Shown here: positions 48,900 through 59,509 of the stretch, piece after piece
How the letters are laid out: each line of letters begins with the position of its first letter
How positions within the stretch are numbered: the first letter of the stretch is position 1
Program-made: the position numbers and the translations under genes
Source: Calliopum simillimum
Lineage: Eukaryota; Arthropoda; Insecta; Diptera; Lauxaniidae
Assembly: GCA_951812925.1 (NCBI GenBank)
Contig: OX638370.1
Coordinates: 99,276,897-99,340,896 of the forward strand
Length of the DNA: 64,000 bases
Direction: 5' to 3'
The notes under the pieces: generated by a model
What the model was told of the DNA's origin: nothing
The model's input: only the letters and a program-made list of their open reading frames with translations
The model's database searches: none

Positions 48900-50880
48900 T
48901 TCATTTTCTATTATGATCATAAAAATCTGTCAAATAATGATATTTGAATATTTATCTTTTATTTATTTTCAAAAGTCAACATATATAATTTAGAAGTGTT
49001 TTTTTAATATGCAAATAATTTATTTAAAAGAATATTCATTAAGTGTCAAAGTTGATTTTGTAAACAGGTTTCAGATTTTTAAGAAAAAAAAATTCATCTT
49101 TTAGAGGTCACTGCATAATAAGTGTGCCAGATGGTTTTTATTGAAACTAGATTGGATTCATTTCAAATATGTTTATTGTTGTATCTTGTATTGTGTTATT
49201 CTATAGTATTATTGGAAAATAATACTTAACTATATTAAATATATATAAATTTATTTTAAGCAAATCTAGAATTTAGAATATAGGTTTTTTTTTTAAATTA
49301 ACATTTTCTTAAGATTTTTCTCTGAATATAACAGTTAATTTTAGAATATTTTTATAGGTTTTAACTAGTTCATTAACCCACTTATTATTCGCCAATTTTA
49401 AATATGAGGTATAAGAGTTTAAAGCACCGTTATGCATAAATAATTATTTTTTTAAGAAGAATTAAAAGTCCAAATTTATTGCGTACAATAGAAACAAATA
49501 TAATAAAACCCACAAATGTTACTAAAAATTTATATTTATGAGTAGGAAAAATAAAAAAACAACAAAAAATAGTTAGTTACACTAACCGTATACTAAGAAT
49601 GATGTTAGAATGTGAAAATAATTTAAATATTTTAACTCACAAATGATTCAAATGTTTTGATATTCAAACAAACGCGTTTCCACAAAAAAGCTGAAATAAA
49701 CATAAATATTTTGTTATTACAACTGCCATGCCCGCTATAATTGGCCATTAGTATTAACATAAAATGATTTTATGTCTATGCCATAGCCATAGCCATGCAA
49801 AGGGTTGAGCCATAGCGTTGCCTACGCAAACAGCCAACAACTGTAAACAGGTTAATGACTCTGGCTTTTTAAAGCTTTAAATTGTATTTGGTCAATACTC
49901 CGTAAACTGTTGGTGGTCTATTTATAGCGAGTTTTAATGGAATTCGAAAAAATTCTAAATTATATTATTTCTGCAGAATTTAATAATTTTGTGTTTTTTC
50001 CATAAAATTTATTTTTATTGAAAATTTCATAAGAAAATTTACAATTTTATTATTTATAAAACTAAAATTTTAAATCTAAAGCTCTTTAAGTCGAGATCAA
50101 GTGTAGCAGTTTTTTCTTGGACAATTACTTTCATCAAAGATGAAAAGCTAATATCACAAGTTAAAATCTTTCGTAGATGACCTACACTATACAACAGTCA
50201 AAAAACCACAAGAGGTTTGAAAGTGTTTATATGGCATTTTGATCACATAAACACGAACATGGGCATATCCGAAAATAATCTTTCATTATTTGAACCAGGG
50301 TTTCAGAAATTTTTTTATACAAGAGTTCACCTTGTGGCCGAAATTCGACCATTTCGATTTGACCATAAAATAAAGCAAAAAGTTTTTATACCCTTCCTTG
50401 GTTGATAAAACACAAAAAGCTTTTAATATTCTTCCTTAGGGTTCGGGTTATCTGCAATATCGTGCTTTCTATTTAGAGGCGTGTAAGTCCTACTGAAGAG
50501 CAAACAGTTTTCGATATTTCTCTGTCATGCTTTCGTTCCTTAGTGCTAACTCTAAATTTATACCAAATTTCAAGGTGTGAGAGCGTTTATTTCCATTAAA
50601 GAGCGTGGCACCGCTCACTGAAAACATTATGGTCATGTTATCGTTCCTTAGTGCCAATCCTATCTCAATACCGAATTTCTTTAAATCGATGCAGTGGTTT
50701 AGCCGTGAGAGCGTTTTTTCCATTTAAGGGCGTGGCACCGCCTACTTTAAAAAAGTATAGTCCTATGCACTGCTCCTCCTCACAACCTTTCCAACAAAAA
50801 AACAAATAAAAAAATCAAGCTAATCGGTTGAGATTTAGGTATAGAAACAGGGACTGAACCGATTTCGTTTGCCTATTTAT
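48900..50880. other. Intergenic AT-rich DNA
   Basis: Mostly very AT-rich without recognisable structure. Around 50590-50760 two loose copies of AGAGCGTGGCACCGC(T/C)(C/T)AC and TTTCCATTTAAGG belong to the GTGGCACCGCC repeat style seen at 33.3-34.1 kb. Confidence 0.45.
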
Positions 50881-50889
50881 ACATAGATT

Positions 50890-51660
50890 TTTATACCCTA
50901 CACCCAGGGTATATTCACTTTGTCCTTCCGTTTGTAACGCAGAGAAGGAGGCGTGGCAGATATAGAAAAGTATATATATTCTTGATCAGCGTCACCTCCT
51001 GAGTCGATATAGCCATGTCCTTCTGTCTGGCTGGCTGGCTGTGTGTGGAAATACATTTTTTGGGAAAACTAAGCAAGATAATTCAATGAAATTTTAGTGC
51101 ACAGCCTCCGTCGTTAAAGTTAGTTCGGAAGATTGAAAATGAGCGAAATCGGTCAACGGACACGTCTACCGCCCATACAAAAACTATATTCAAAATGCAA
51201 TTTTTTGAGTATTTTTCACGATAATTCAATCAAAATTCACATAAATACTACGAATTGTAAGCGGAAGCTCTGAGCGAAAACTGGACGAATTCAGACAAGA
51301 GGGCGTGGCACCTCTCGCATAAGCAAAAGCTTTAAAACGCTATACTGAAAGCGTTTTTTGAGATAATCGAACTAAATTTTCCTCAGACACTAAGAATTAT
51401 GAATACAAGCTGTAAGCAAAAACTGGATAAAATCGAATAAGGGGGCGTGGCACCTCCCATATAAGCAAAAGATTCAAAACGCTATGTTGAAAATATTTTT
51501 TGAGATAATCCAACCAAATTTCACTCTAATGCTAAGAACTATAAATTCAAACTCTGAGGAAAAACTGGGTGAATTCGGACAAGAGGGCATGGCACTTCCC
51601 ATATAAGCAAACTTTTCAAAATGCTGCTTTGTAGGGTATTTAATGTTTGGCCAGGCCAAA
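50890..51660. repeat. Dispersed fly repeat, second copy, with tandem units
   Basis: Same family as 5309-6010: TTTTTATACCCTACACCCAG, TATATATTCTTGATCAGCGT, GAGTCGATATAGCCATGTCC, then units with AAGCTCTGAGCGAAAACTGG, AGGGCGTGGCACCTC and TTTTTTGAGATAATC. It preserves a longer head (GTATATATATTCTTGATCAG) than the first copy. That head strongly resembles a phrase common in Drosophila repeats. Confidence 0.75.
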
Positions 51661-51774
51661 GGTAACACTCTTACTAGTTTCATATTCTACTAATGAACAA
51701 AAGTGGTGGAATATATTCAAAGATTTATAAAAGGGAATTCACAATAGGTGAACAAGAAACTTTCGTCATGAGGA

Positions 51775-52301
51775 GCTGTCAGGAAGTCATTTTACCTGAA
51801 AATTTATCGTTTATTGTTTTTTTTTTTCGGCATGAGAGGCTTAAATTAAAAAAAAACGTTATGAACAAAGTCGATTTATTTTTCATCAAGGAATTAATTT
51901 AAATTTTTTCAGAATTTAAAAATTTTTATATGGCCGTAATGAGCGATTTAAGCATTTTAATCCTTTTTCTCCCTGTGTGTAACATACGGTTTCTCTGAAT
52001 TATACTTGAGAATATTCGGAAAGGTACCTACCTCGTAACATATCTACTACTCCTGAAATGTATGCTTTCCGGTTTATTATCAGGAATTTCGATTCTACCT
52101 GAATTTGGTGTTATGTGGCCGTTATGAGCGTTTTCGACTTTTTAACCCATGTGCCACATTGGAGTTTTCTTATTTTTTCTTGAGAATATTCGAAAAGGTG
52201 CCCCGTAACATATCGACTAATTCTGAAATGTGTGCTCTTCCGTATATTATCGGAAATCTCGAATCCCCAGAAATTTTTATGTAAAACGACTTCCTGACAG
52301 C
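51775..52301. mobile_element. Inverted-repeat element containing two ~180-bp tandem units
   Basis: Ends are GCTGTCAGGAAGTCATTTTA (left) and AAAACGACTTCCTGACAGC (right), an imperfect terminal inverted repeat that extends into CTGAAAATTT/AAATTTTTAT. Inside, two tandem units share ATGGCCGT(A/T)ATGAGCG, TTGAGAATATTCG(G/A)AAAGGT, CGTAACATATC and CTGAAATGT(A/G)TGCT. No coding content. Confidence 0.7.
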
Positions 52302-54100
52302 CATTAATGTCGAAATTTTTTCTTGTTTATCTATTGGGAATTTCATTTTATACTTCTAGCAATACATTCCACCTCATTTGGCTATAGAAACCCGGGTCAA
52401 ATAAGAGAAGACTATTTCCCATAAGCTATCCATTTTGTTGTTTAAGGTTTTCTGAAATTCAGGCATCGAAGTTATTACAAAATTAGAGATATTACTTTTA
52501 GTGTATAAGCATCTAAAAATTAGTAAAAGGCGCCAATTTTTATGGTTGTAGGCTTGTATTACAGAGTAAATTTTGTTAAAAAAAAAATATTAATTCTCCA
52601 AATGGTGCGTAAAGAATTATTTCATGTCTTAAATTGGATTTTATTTTTATTAATGAAATTTTTCGTTTAATATTTTTGCACATTCTACAAGAAACATAAA
52701 AACAGTTTACTCGTTTAATGGGTAAAAATTATTCAGAAAAATGTTTTTTGCGTAATTTTATTATAACTTCATCAAAAATGTGACGTTTTAGAGTACACAG
52801 CATGTTTTTGCTGCCTTTAATAGAGAAAATTTTATCCATTTTGAAATGCCGTAGTTTTCTTGATACTAAAATTAAAAGTAAGACTGAGTATGCTGAACAT
52901 TTTCTGACTGTATTTAGACTTTTTCAGAATCAGCGTAGGCAAACCTTTCAACTTTTTTCATGTAGTTGATGATATTAAAAAAACTCAGGAAGGATAAACT
53001 TACAAATTCAATATCTTCCAAAGGGGATTACTTACGATTTTGCGGTTTTGGGATTTTTAATCTATATGAAGTCGGAAAACTTTCTGCAAGCTCAGTTTAA
53101 CTTTTTTTTTCTTTTTTAATCTGGAAAACTGTGGCATAGCAAAGACCTGATAAAAGCATTGCAGTATTCAAAATAAATAATCAAATTACCAGGTAAGTAC
53201 AAGAAAAATAACTTTATTTAAAAGTTTTCTTTCCTATACTTAATATTTTCACATCTACCGTGGCGGTCATTGATAAACTAAGCACGGGCCATATTTTATT
53301 CAAGCTCGAAAACCACTAGTAACACAGTCAAGTTAAAACACGTAGCAATATGATCGATTGAAATTTGATGCTTTTTATGTCTATTTTACAGCAATGACCT
53401 TCGGAGCAAACCAATTTGTATGCTGTAAATGCCAAAGATATGACGGCAAACGTTCTGTCAAAAATTGTCGAAATGGTCTTGCAAAAATGTGTAGACATAT
53501 CTTATCTGTGTCTATCAGGTATTGAAAAGCATTATTTTTTGGATTGCAGATGATAACTTGTTTCATAACCCATAAAACCTCATCTCTTTTTTTTTTTTTT
53601 GTATTTATTTAATGTTTTTAATCATTTTTTAAAAAAAGGTCCATCGGCATGGTATATTTTAACCACCCCCTTCAAACTACTGGAGGGGTGTGGGGAAGTG
53701 GTAAGTAAAATTTTAGGACAGCCCAAAAGAGCAAGGTAACATAAAGAACTAACAATTTTTCTGATATCCTTTACTTTCATAGTTTAAAAAGTTGTTGAAA
53801 ATGGACCATGTTACTGTTCACGAAGGCAAAAAATGGGTTAAGATATCTTTATTTCAATAGATCATAACTCAGAAAGTAAGGATCTAATTGGTAAAATTTA
53901 AAGTAAACGTTTTATGACGAATCCGATGCCATTCGCAAACACATGTTGTATCATTTATTAAAAGTTTGGTGTACTTAAACAGCAATTTTTGCAAGTTTGT
54001 GTCCTTTTCCAGTTGAAATTTTCGAGATTTAATAGTTCTAAAAAAATGAGTGCCAACTTTAAGAACTTTAGTAAAAATATTTTATAAATTTTATTTTCAT
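52302..54100. other. Intergenic DNA between the two genes, nothing supported
   Basis: AT-rich, without recognisable coding, terminal repeats or tandem arrays. A poly-T run lies at about 53586-53600. Confidence 0.45.
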
Positions 54101-54107
54101 AATTATG

Positions 54108-54113
54108 TTTATT
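54108..54113 (-). terminator. Polyadenylation signal of gene 2
   Basis: TTTATT on the + strand reads AATAAA on the - strand, about 31-36 bases beyond the stop at 54144-54146. A second AATAAA lies at 54090-54095. Confidence 0.6.
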
Positions 54114-54143
54114 TTTAAATTTACACTATAAGAACTATTATAT

Positions 54144-55919
54144 CTAGAAAGTTACACTTCTACTCAATATCGTGCTTTTGCCGCGTCTTCTGCTTTGATA
54201 TGCATCAGGACTATCAGGTCTGTAACTAATAGGCTTAACATATCTTTTCCCAACGACTGGATATTCTTCGGTCAATATTGCATCATCGCCTCTGGGATAA
54301 TATGGCACTGTGGCAACTATTTCCTTTTCTGTACTCTGAGTATCTTCTGAACTGTCAGCTTCTTCTTCATCAGTCTCTTCAATGGGTTTTACTGGACTTT
54401 TGATAGTTGGCACTGGTACACGAACATACAAAACTGGCGAAGCAACCACTGGCGAATCAGCCACTGGCAGCGCAGAGCTTTCTAAAGGTTTTACGGGTTC
54501 CGAAACCGCTACTTCGCTCACGGCAACTGGAACTGCTTCCTCTTTAGTGTTTGTTGGTTCCACTGCTACCGCAACATCAGGTGTAATGATGGTTTTGAAT
54601 GAGCTATCAAACTTCTCTGCGGGCTTGCTATCACCAATAATAAGATCATCTTCATTTGTTGCAGCTGTTGCGACTGGTATTGCTGCTGCTGCTGTGGCGA
54701 CTATATCAGCAATTGGTCTGACTGTTGTTGCCACTGCAATTGGTTGTTGTATTTCCGGTGTTGGCACAATTTGAACGGGTGTTTGCACAGTTGGTAGCGC
54801 TATTACAGGATTTGGTGCAACTTCCGGTAAAGCAGCTGGCAGTGATGCTACAACAGCTGGCAAAATACTGGCAACAACTGCAACAGCTGGCGCTTGAGCT
54901 GTAGGCGCAACGGCTGCAGCAACTGGTGGCCGATGAACGGTTGATGCAGCAACAGCTGTTGCAACATTTATTGGTGCTTCAGTTGTAGCAGCAGGTGACG
55001 CAGCATTAATTGCTGAGGCAGTGGCCAAAGTTTGTTGCAACAGTAAAGCCAATTGTAGCAAATGCAGCGTATTCTGATCTGTTGGTATTTGTAGTTGTAA
55101 TTGGGGCTGCAATGTTGGCTGTGGTGGTTGTGTTGGTGGTGGTGATTGTATTGGTGGTGGTGGTTGTGTTGGTGGTGGTGCTAATGGTCTTGCTTGTGGC
55201 GCTGGCGTTGTTTCTGGTTCCACTGGCGCTGGCTCTTCCTGCACATGTAGTTCGAATTGTTGTTCTTGTGGTGGGAATTGTGGTGGGAATTGTGGTTGGA
55301 ATTGTGGTGGATAACCATAACCGTATGATGGGAATGTTGCGAATGGTGGTTGCCAATATGGAAACATTGGTGGTAGTGGAGGTGGTGGATGTGGTAGATA
55401 AAAGTTTTCTGGTCCATCATCTACATCAAACGGTGGATATTCGTAATCTGACATTTGTGGTTCTTTCATACCTTGCATGCTTTGATGTATTGATGGACGC
55501 TTCGTTGGTATGGGATGCTGTTTAATTGGACCCCATGATTGCAACGTTGGTTTTTCTTTTCTTTGTGGTCGTCTTCGTTTTGGTTGCTTCGTTGTCGTAC
55601 GCGAAGATTTACGTCGTGTATTGTATGGTTGACGTGCCTTTGTCTCATATTGAACTGTTGCTTCTTGAGGATCTACAACACCAGAGGCAAATTCAGTTTG
55701 CTGAGTTCCTATTCCTGGTGATGCGCGCAAGTATTCAACCACTTGATTTGGTAGTGCATAAAAAAATGGATTAAAACGTGCTGTTTCTTCAGCAGCTTCT
55801 GTGATTTCTGTTGGTGGTGTATCTCCTCTGTCGTTCCAATTTTGCTTAGCCAGCGCTAAGTTTGCGTTGCTAAGAAAGCAAATGATTGCTAGCAGAGCTA
55901 GAAATTGACTAAGCATCAT
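54144..55919 (-). CDS. Secreted Pro/Gln/Ala-rich protein, 591 aa, single exon
   Basis: Function not recognised. Residues 1-24 form a textbook signal peptide (MMLSQFLALLAIICFLSNAN start, cleavage likely after Ala-Leu-Ala at 24). The mature part contains in order: an acidic/aromatic stretch with FNPFFYALPNQVVEYL (49-64); a basic block (about 100-124, RRK and KRRRPQRKEK); a PYP/PPF region with an FPPQFPP repeat (about 175-220); a Pro/Gln run (about 245-275); a long Ala/Val/Pro/Thr region (about 300-435); an acidic Ser/Glu block (about 515-535); and a basic end with SRRRGKST. I see no cysteine after the signal peptide. The single ORF runs from Met to stop without need for introns; the start is supported by the promoter just upstream. 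Composition suits an extracellular matrix, eggshell or cuticle protein (inference). It converges with gene 1. Confidence 0.85.
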   Translation of the reverse strand: MMLSQFLALLAIICFLSNANLALAKQNWNDRGDTPPTEITEAAEETARFNPFFYALPNQVVEYLRASPGIGTQQTEFASGVVDPQEATVQYETKARQPYNTRRKSSRTTTKQPKRRRPQRKEKPTLQSWGPIKQHPIPTKRPSIHQSMQGMKEPQMSDYEYPPFDVDDGPENFYLPHPPPPLPPMFPYWQPPFATFPSYGYGYPPQFQPQFPPQFPPQEQQFELHVQEEPAPVEPETTPAPQARPLAPPPTQPPPPIQSPPPTQPPQPTLQPQLQLQIPTDQNTLHLLQLALLLQQTLATASAINAASPAATTEAPINVATAVAASTVHRPPVAAAVAPTAQAPAVAVVASILPAVVASLPAALPEVAPNPVIALPTVQTPVQIVPTPEIQQPIAVATTVRPIADIVATAAAAIPVATAATNEDDLIIGDSKPAEKFDSSFKTIITPDVAVAVEPTNTKEEAVPVAVSEVAVSEPVKPLESSALPVADSPVVASPVLYVRVPVPTIKSPVKPIEETDEEEADSSEDTQSTEKEIVATVPYYPRGDDAILTEEYPVVGKRYVKPISYRPDSPDAYQSRRRGKSTILSRSVTF

Positions 55920-55963
55920 GAACTGTTTCTATTCTTAAGCGCGCTGTTCTAAATCACTTAGTA

Positions 55964-56001
55964 AACTGACGCAGCGCGTAGTAGTTTTGCATCTATTTAA
56001 A
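55964..56001 (-). promoter_or_regulatory. TATA box and initiator of gene 2
   Basis: On the - strand TTTAAATA (56001-55994) precedes the initiator TCAGTT (55969-55964), whose A at 55967 is the expected +1. The TATA element thus spans -34 to -27, the standard arthropod spacing. The implied 5' UTR is about 48 nt, ending at the ATG at 55919. Confidence 0.75.
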
Positions 56002-56214
56002 GCTTTGCTTTCTGTTTTGTTTCTTTTGATTACACTGACGAAAACTTAATTTTTTTTTACACATAGCATGGCGGTGAAATAACATGTGGTTATGCTATAT
56101 TTGAAGTTATGTAACATGACAGTGTAGTTTTTGGCCATGAATTTTTATACGATATTTGAAAGTACTAATCTTGGCCTTGAAAATTCATTTTGAATTCTAT
56201 CTATCAGGCATGTC

Positions 56215-56588
56215 GTGAAATCCGATTGATTTCAATCGGATTTCATTTGGGAGGCTTTTTGATGAAAATGGTGAGTCGAACGATAAGAAGTATCAGAATC
56301 TCTTTTGTGGAAAATAACAGGTTCTACAAATGGTATTGATTTGCATTAACGAAAAAATAACCGTTTAGGAAATATTCTTAAAAAGCCGCAAAAACTCGAA
56401 AAATTTGATTTTATAGAATATTTTCTAAACGGTAATTTTTATGTTAATACAAATCAATGCTTTTTGTAGAACCTGTTTTTCTCCACAATAGAGATTCTCA
56501 TACTTTTTATCGTTCGACACACCGTTTTCATCAAAAAGCCTCCCAAATGAAATCTGATTGAAATCAATCGGATTTCACGACATACCTG
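56215..56588. repeat. Long palindrome (foldback), arms ~170 bp
   Basis: Left arm CAGGCATGTCGTGAAATCCG and TTTGGGAGGCTTTTTGATGA is mirrored by TCATCAAAAAGCCTCCCAAA and CGGATTTCACGACATACCTG. Each arm also contains its own small palindrome (AATCCGATTGA facing TTCAATCGGATT). The centre, near 56400, carries ACCGTTTAGGAA, which resembles the ACCGTTTAAGAA near the centre of the palindrome at 48331-48899. Confidence 0.9.
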
Positions 56589-56827
56589 AATATCTATTTT
56601 TCCTCTGAAATATCCTTAACGTAAACAACGTTAAACCATGTGTTTTGCAATTTTGGACTTCCAAGTCAAAAACTGGTTCTTTCAAGTACCATATCAAGAT
56701 TTATGACCAAAAATAAAACTTCTAAAAATAGAATAAGAAAGGTAATTTGTGCTCTTTTAGATTAGTATGTCTCATCATTCTGACAAATTTGCGCAATTTT
56801 GGTGATGGATTCAGATTTAAGATCACA

Positions 56828-57424
56828 AAGTTTAACAAAACTAGCTTTATATATGTTCCAAGTCCCATCTATCTCCCTTCCTTCGCTTTCAACCCCTCAG
56901 ATTTTTTAATGTGAATAGAATATATATATATGTACCAACTTTTATAATATAAGCGTAGGAATTTAGCATTTCGAGTATTTTTACGTACGTGGTATGCAAA
57001 TCCCTGGCATTAAATCCCTCTTAAGCTTTGCATGCTAAATAGTAGACGCAATAAACATCCATGTACCAAGTTTCATAATGATAGCTGATAAGGGAAGTCT
57101 GATATAGCATTTTGTGTATTTTTCTCATATGGGGGGTTCAACGTCTCCTCGTTCAATCCCCCTCTAATTTTGCATGATTGATGACAGATACATTATGCAT
57201 AAGTTTACTAACTTTCATAATCATAACATGTAGAGATATAGCATTTTTTGTAATTTTTTTTCGTATGGGAAGTGCAACTTCCGTCCTTCTCAGCGGCAAC
57301 TCAGCCCCTTACGAACCTTTTGCAGAACACAACAAAGTATCTTAAAAAAAAACTGTATAAATCGGCCGTGTAGTTTCCGCGTCCATAAGCTACATACGAA
57401 CACCATTTCATTTTTATATATGTA
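56828..57424. repeat. Dispersed repeat (GGGGGGTTCAA type), long copy
   Basis: Shares with 29868-30330 and 3540-3790 the phrases CATCCATG(T/A)(A/A)CCAAGTTTCA, TGATATAGCATTTTGTGT, TATGGGGGGTTCAACGTC and TACATTATGCATAAGTTTAC. The end TTTCATTTTTATATATGTAG abuts the foldback element at 57424. Confidence 0.7.
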
Positions 57425-57554
57425 GCAATCCACGCCAAGTGCACCAGCTTAATTTTTTTTTTTCTCCGATTTCACTCAAATTTGGCAATATGGTAGATTC
57501 GGTGTGCAAGAACAACAATCCTAGAGGATTTGGGTGTTGAAGTTGGTGTTTTTA

Positions 57555-58370
57555 CTCTGCGGGTAAGGGCCTAGAATATGCCTGAGGTAAGCATGCCTGT
57601 CGTAAGAGGCGGCTAAAAGCGGGTGACCAACCATGGTGTGGAAGGCCGTAGCGTTGGACAGCATTGTGCCTTGAAGAAAAACCCACAATGCCCGTAACTG
57701 GCACTGACAAGGCGAGTCGATGCCGCCTTAAAATAAGCATCTTGTCGAAATCGTGAAGCGTCTGACCCAGAGTGGGTGGCTCCTAGGTCAGCGTCTATTC
57801 CAGATTGGGCGGCTGTACGTGAAAGTGAATCTGGGCACTATATTTCAACGCTTGCCGGATCCAGCCTTAAGCTTATAACTTACTGCGTGGGGCGTTCCCA
57901 AGAAGAATATACTAATGAAGCATAGATCGAGAAACTATGGAAAATATCTCTCCAAGTGGTACCCACGAGAATGTGGTTTATTCACCTGCCTCGGCAGCAT
58001 GCACATCGGATTTGGAGGTGCATGAAACATGCATTATTAGGAATGTTTCTCCTATAATCGGAACCAATATGGTTCGTCAAAATTTTAAGTGATGTCAAGC
58101 TGCGCAAATGGAGATGGATTGGTCACACTCTCCGGAAACCACACAGCGAAGCTTGTCGCCAGGCTCTTGCGTGGAATCCACAAGGCAGTAGAGGACGTGG
58201 TAGACCCAAAATCAACTGGAAAAGGTCGCTGGAAAAAGAAATACAAGAATTAGGAAAGTTGTGGCAAGAGATCAAAGTCATCGCAAGGGATCGCAACAAA
58301 TGGAAACGTCTAATATTGTCCCTATGCTCCTCCTAGGAGTTAAAGGAAAATACATTCATGCATACCATTT
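57555..58370 (+). pseudogene. Non-LTR retrotransposon with most of ORF2 deleted
   Basis: The 5' part (57555-57900) is a GC-richer, non-coding leader with TGAGGTAAGCATGCCTGTCG and TAAGAGGCGGCTAAAAGCGG, a phrase characteristic of the untranslated head of such elements. The 3' part from about 58090 reads openly to a TAG at the end: LRKWRWIGHTLRK, ALAWNPQGSRGRGRPKINW, KRSLEKEIQELGKLW and IKVIARDRNKWKRL, the C-terminal region of the reverse-transcriptase ORF. Everything between is deleted. It ends in TAGGAGTTAAAGGAAAATAC and a short ATAC-like tail, the same tail as at 47774 and 21775. Confidence 0.8.
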
Positions 58371-58624
58371 GCTGTTGAAATAAAGGGTGTTGAAGTTGGC
58401 GTTTTTAGTCATTTTCTTAAAAAGGGTGTTTTTTCAAAAATTTATAACTTACACTAAAGTTTGTAAATTGATAAATCTAATTTACTGGTCCTATTTATCT
58501 TGAGGTATTCTTTTTATAAAAAAATAGCTCTTGGTGAAAATTTTTTTTTTTCGCCAATATTTTTTACACTTACAAATACTTTTGAATTTTTTTAAAAAAC
58601 CGCCCTTTAGAATTTTTTTAAAAG

Positions 58625-59509
58625 TAGGGGAGATGTGTGTACCTTGGTCCGAGTGTACCTCGGTCCGCGTGCCGGTTGCCACTCAACAGTTGCACGTGTA
58701 CGATAATGTTCTTCTATGGAATTTACCACTCATACCACTGACTGATATTAGTAGAGTTCAGACCGTCAAGCTGTATACGTATATAAAAAGTGACGGAAAA
58801 AGTGTTTTTGGTGTGTAGAAATTAGTTTTTGGAGTAAACTACGAAACGTTTTGTGAGAAACTTACTTGAAATATTTCAGTTTTACAACATCAGGAAGGAA
58901 GTTTAGTTATTGTTTTAAGCTTTTAGTGTGCTTTAGATGTTTTTATTAATGTATGTTATGGTTGCTGACAGTTTTTAAAACATGCTGTCTGTGTGTACCT
59001 TGGACCTATGCTTATTTACCAGCGAGCTTTTTTCGACGGGCGACCAGGAAGCCATAATCGCCTTTCAATATAATAATATTATTATTATTTACGTGATTAA
59101 TGTATTTATTTGCAACCATTTTTGTTTAGTTAATGGGTTTTTTCTAAATGCACTTTTTTGTGTTATAATTTTAGTTAATGATAAATTTTTTTTTTTATTG
59201 AAAAAAATGTTACTTTTGGTTACATAATAATTGGTTCTTTCATAATTCATTACCTATATACAATGTATTCTATTTTATTTTTGATAGTTCAAGGTACACT
59301 TGCATGGTGTACCTTGGACCGTTTGAGATTGGAACGGAAAAAGTAATATTTCTACTCAATGGTAAGACATAGAAATATCATTGTCACGTCATTTGATGCT
59401 GAAAACATTGTAGAAATACAACTTAATCAAAAAACTAAAGAAACTTTTATGGAAAATCCAGCACATTCAAAAAACTGAAAAGCGGACCAAGGTACACACA
59501 TCTCCCCTA
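58625..59509. mobile_element. TA-flanked pogo-like MITE, family B
   Basis: An 885-bp element with terminal inverted repeats TAGGGGAGATGTGTGTACCT and its mirror, extending to GGTCCG (about 27 bp), flanked by TA. The motif TACCTTGGTCC or TACCTTGGACC recurs at about 58641, 58657 (TACCTCGGTCC), 58996 and 59310, with inverted copies near 59292 and at the right end. The sister repeat at 47620 shows the unoccupied site (AAAAGTATTTCAAATTAAAG) with a single TA. No transposase is recognised; an 81-codon frame at 58982-59227 is probably incidental. Confidence 0.85.

Noticed and set aside
54382..55774. Several frames antisense to gene 2
   Set aside because: They mirror the low-complexity Pro/Gln/Ala repeats of the real gene and have no promoter or start context.
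57552..57740. 62-codon frame on the - strand
   Set aside because: It lies in the GC-richer untranslated head of a non-LTR retrotransposon on the opposite strand.
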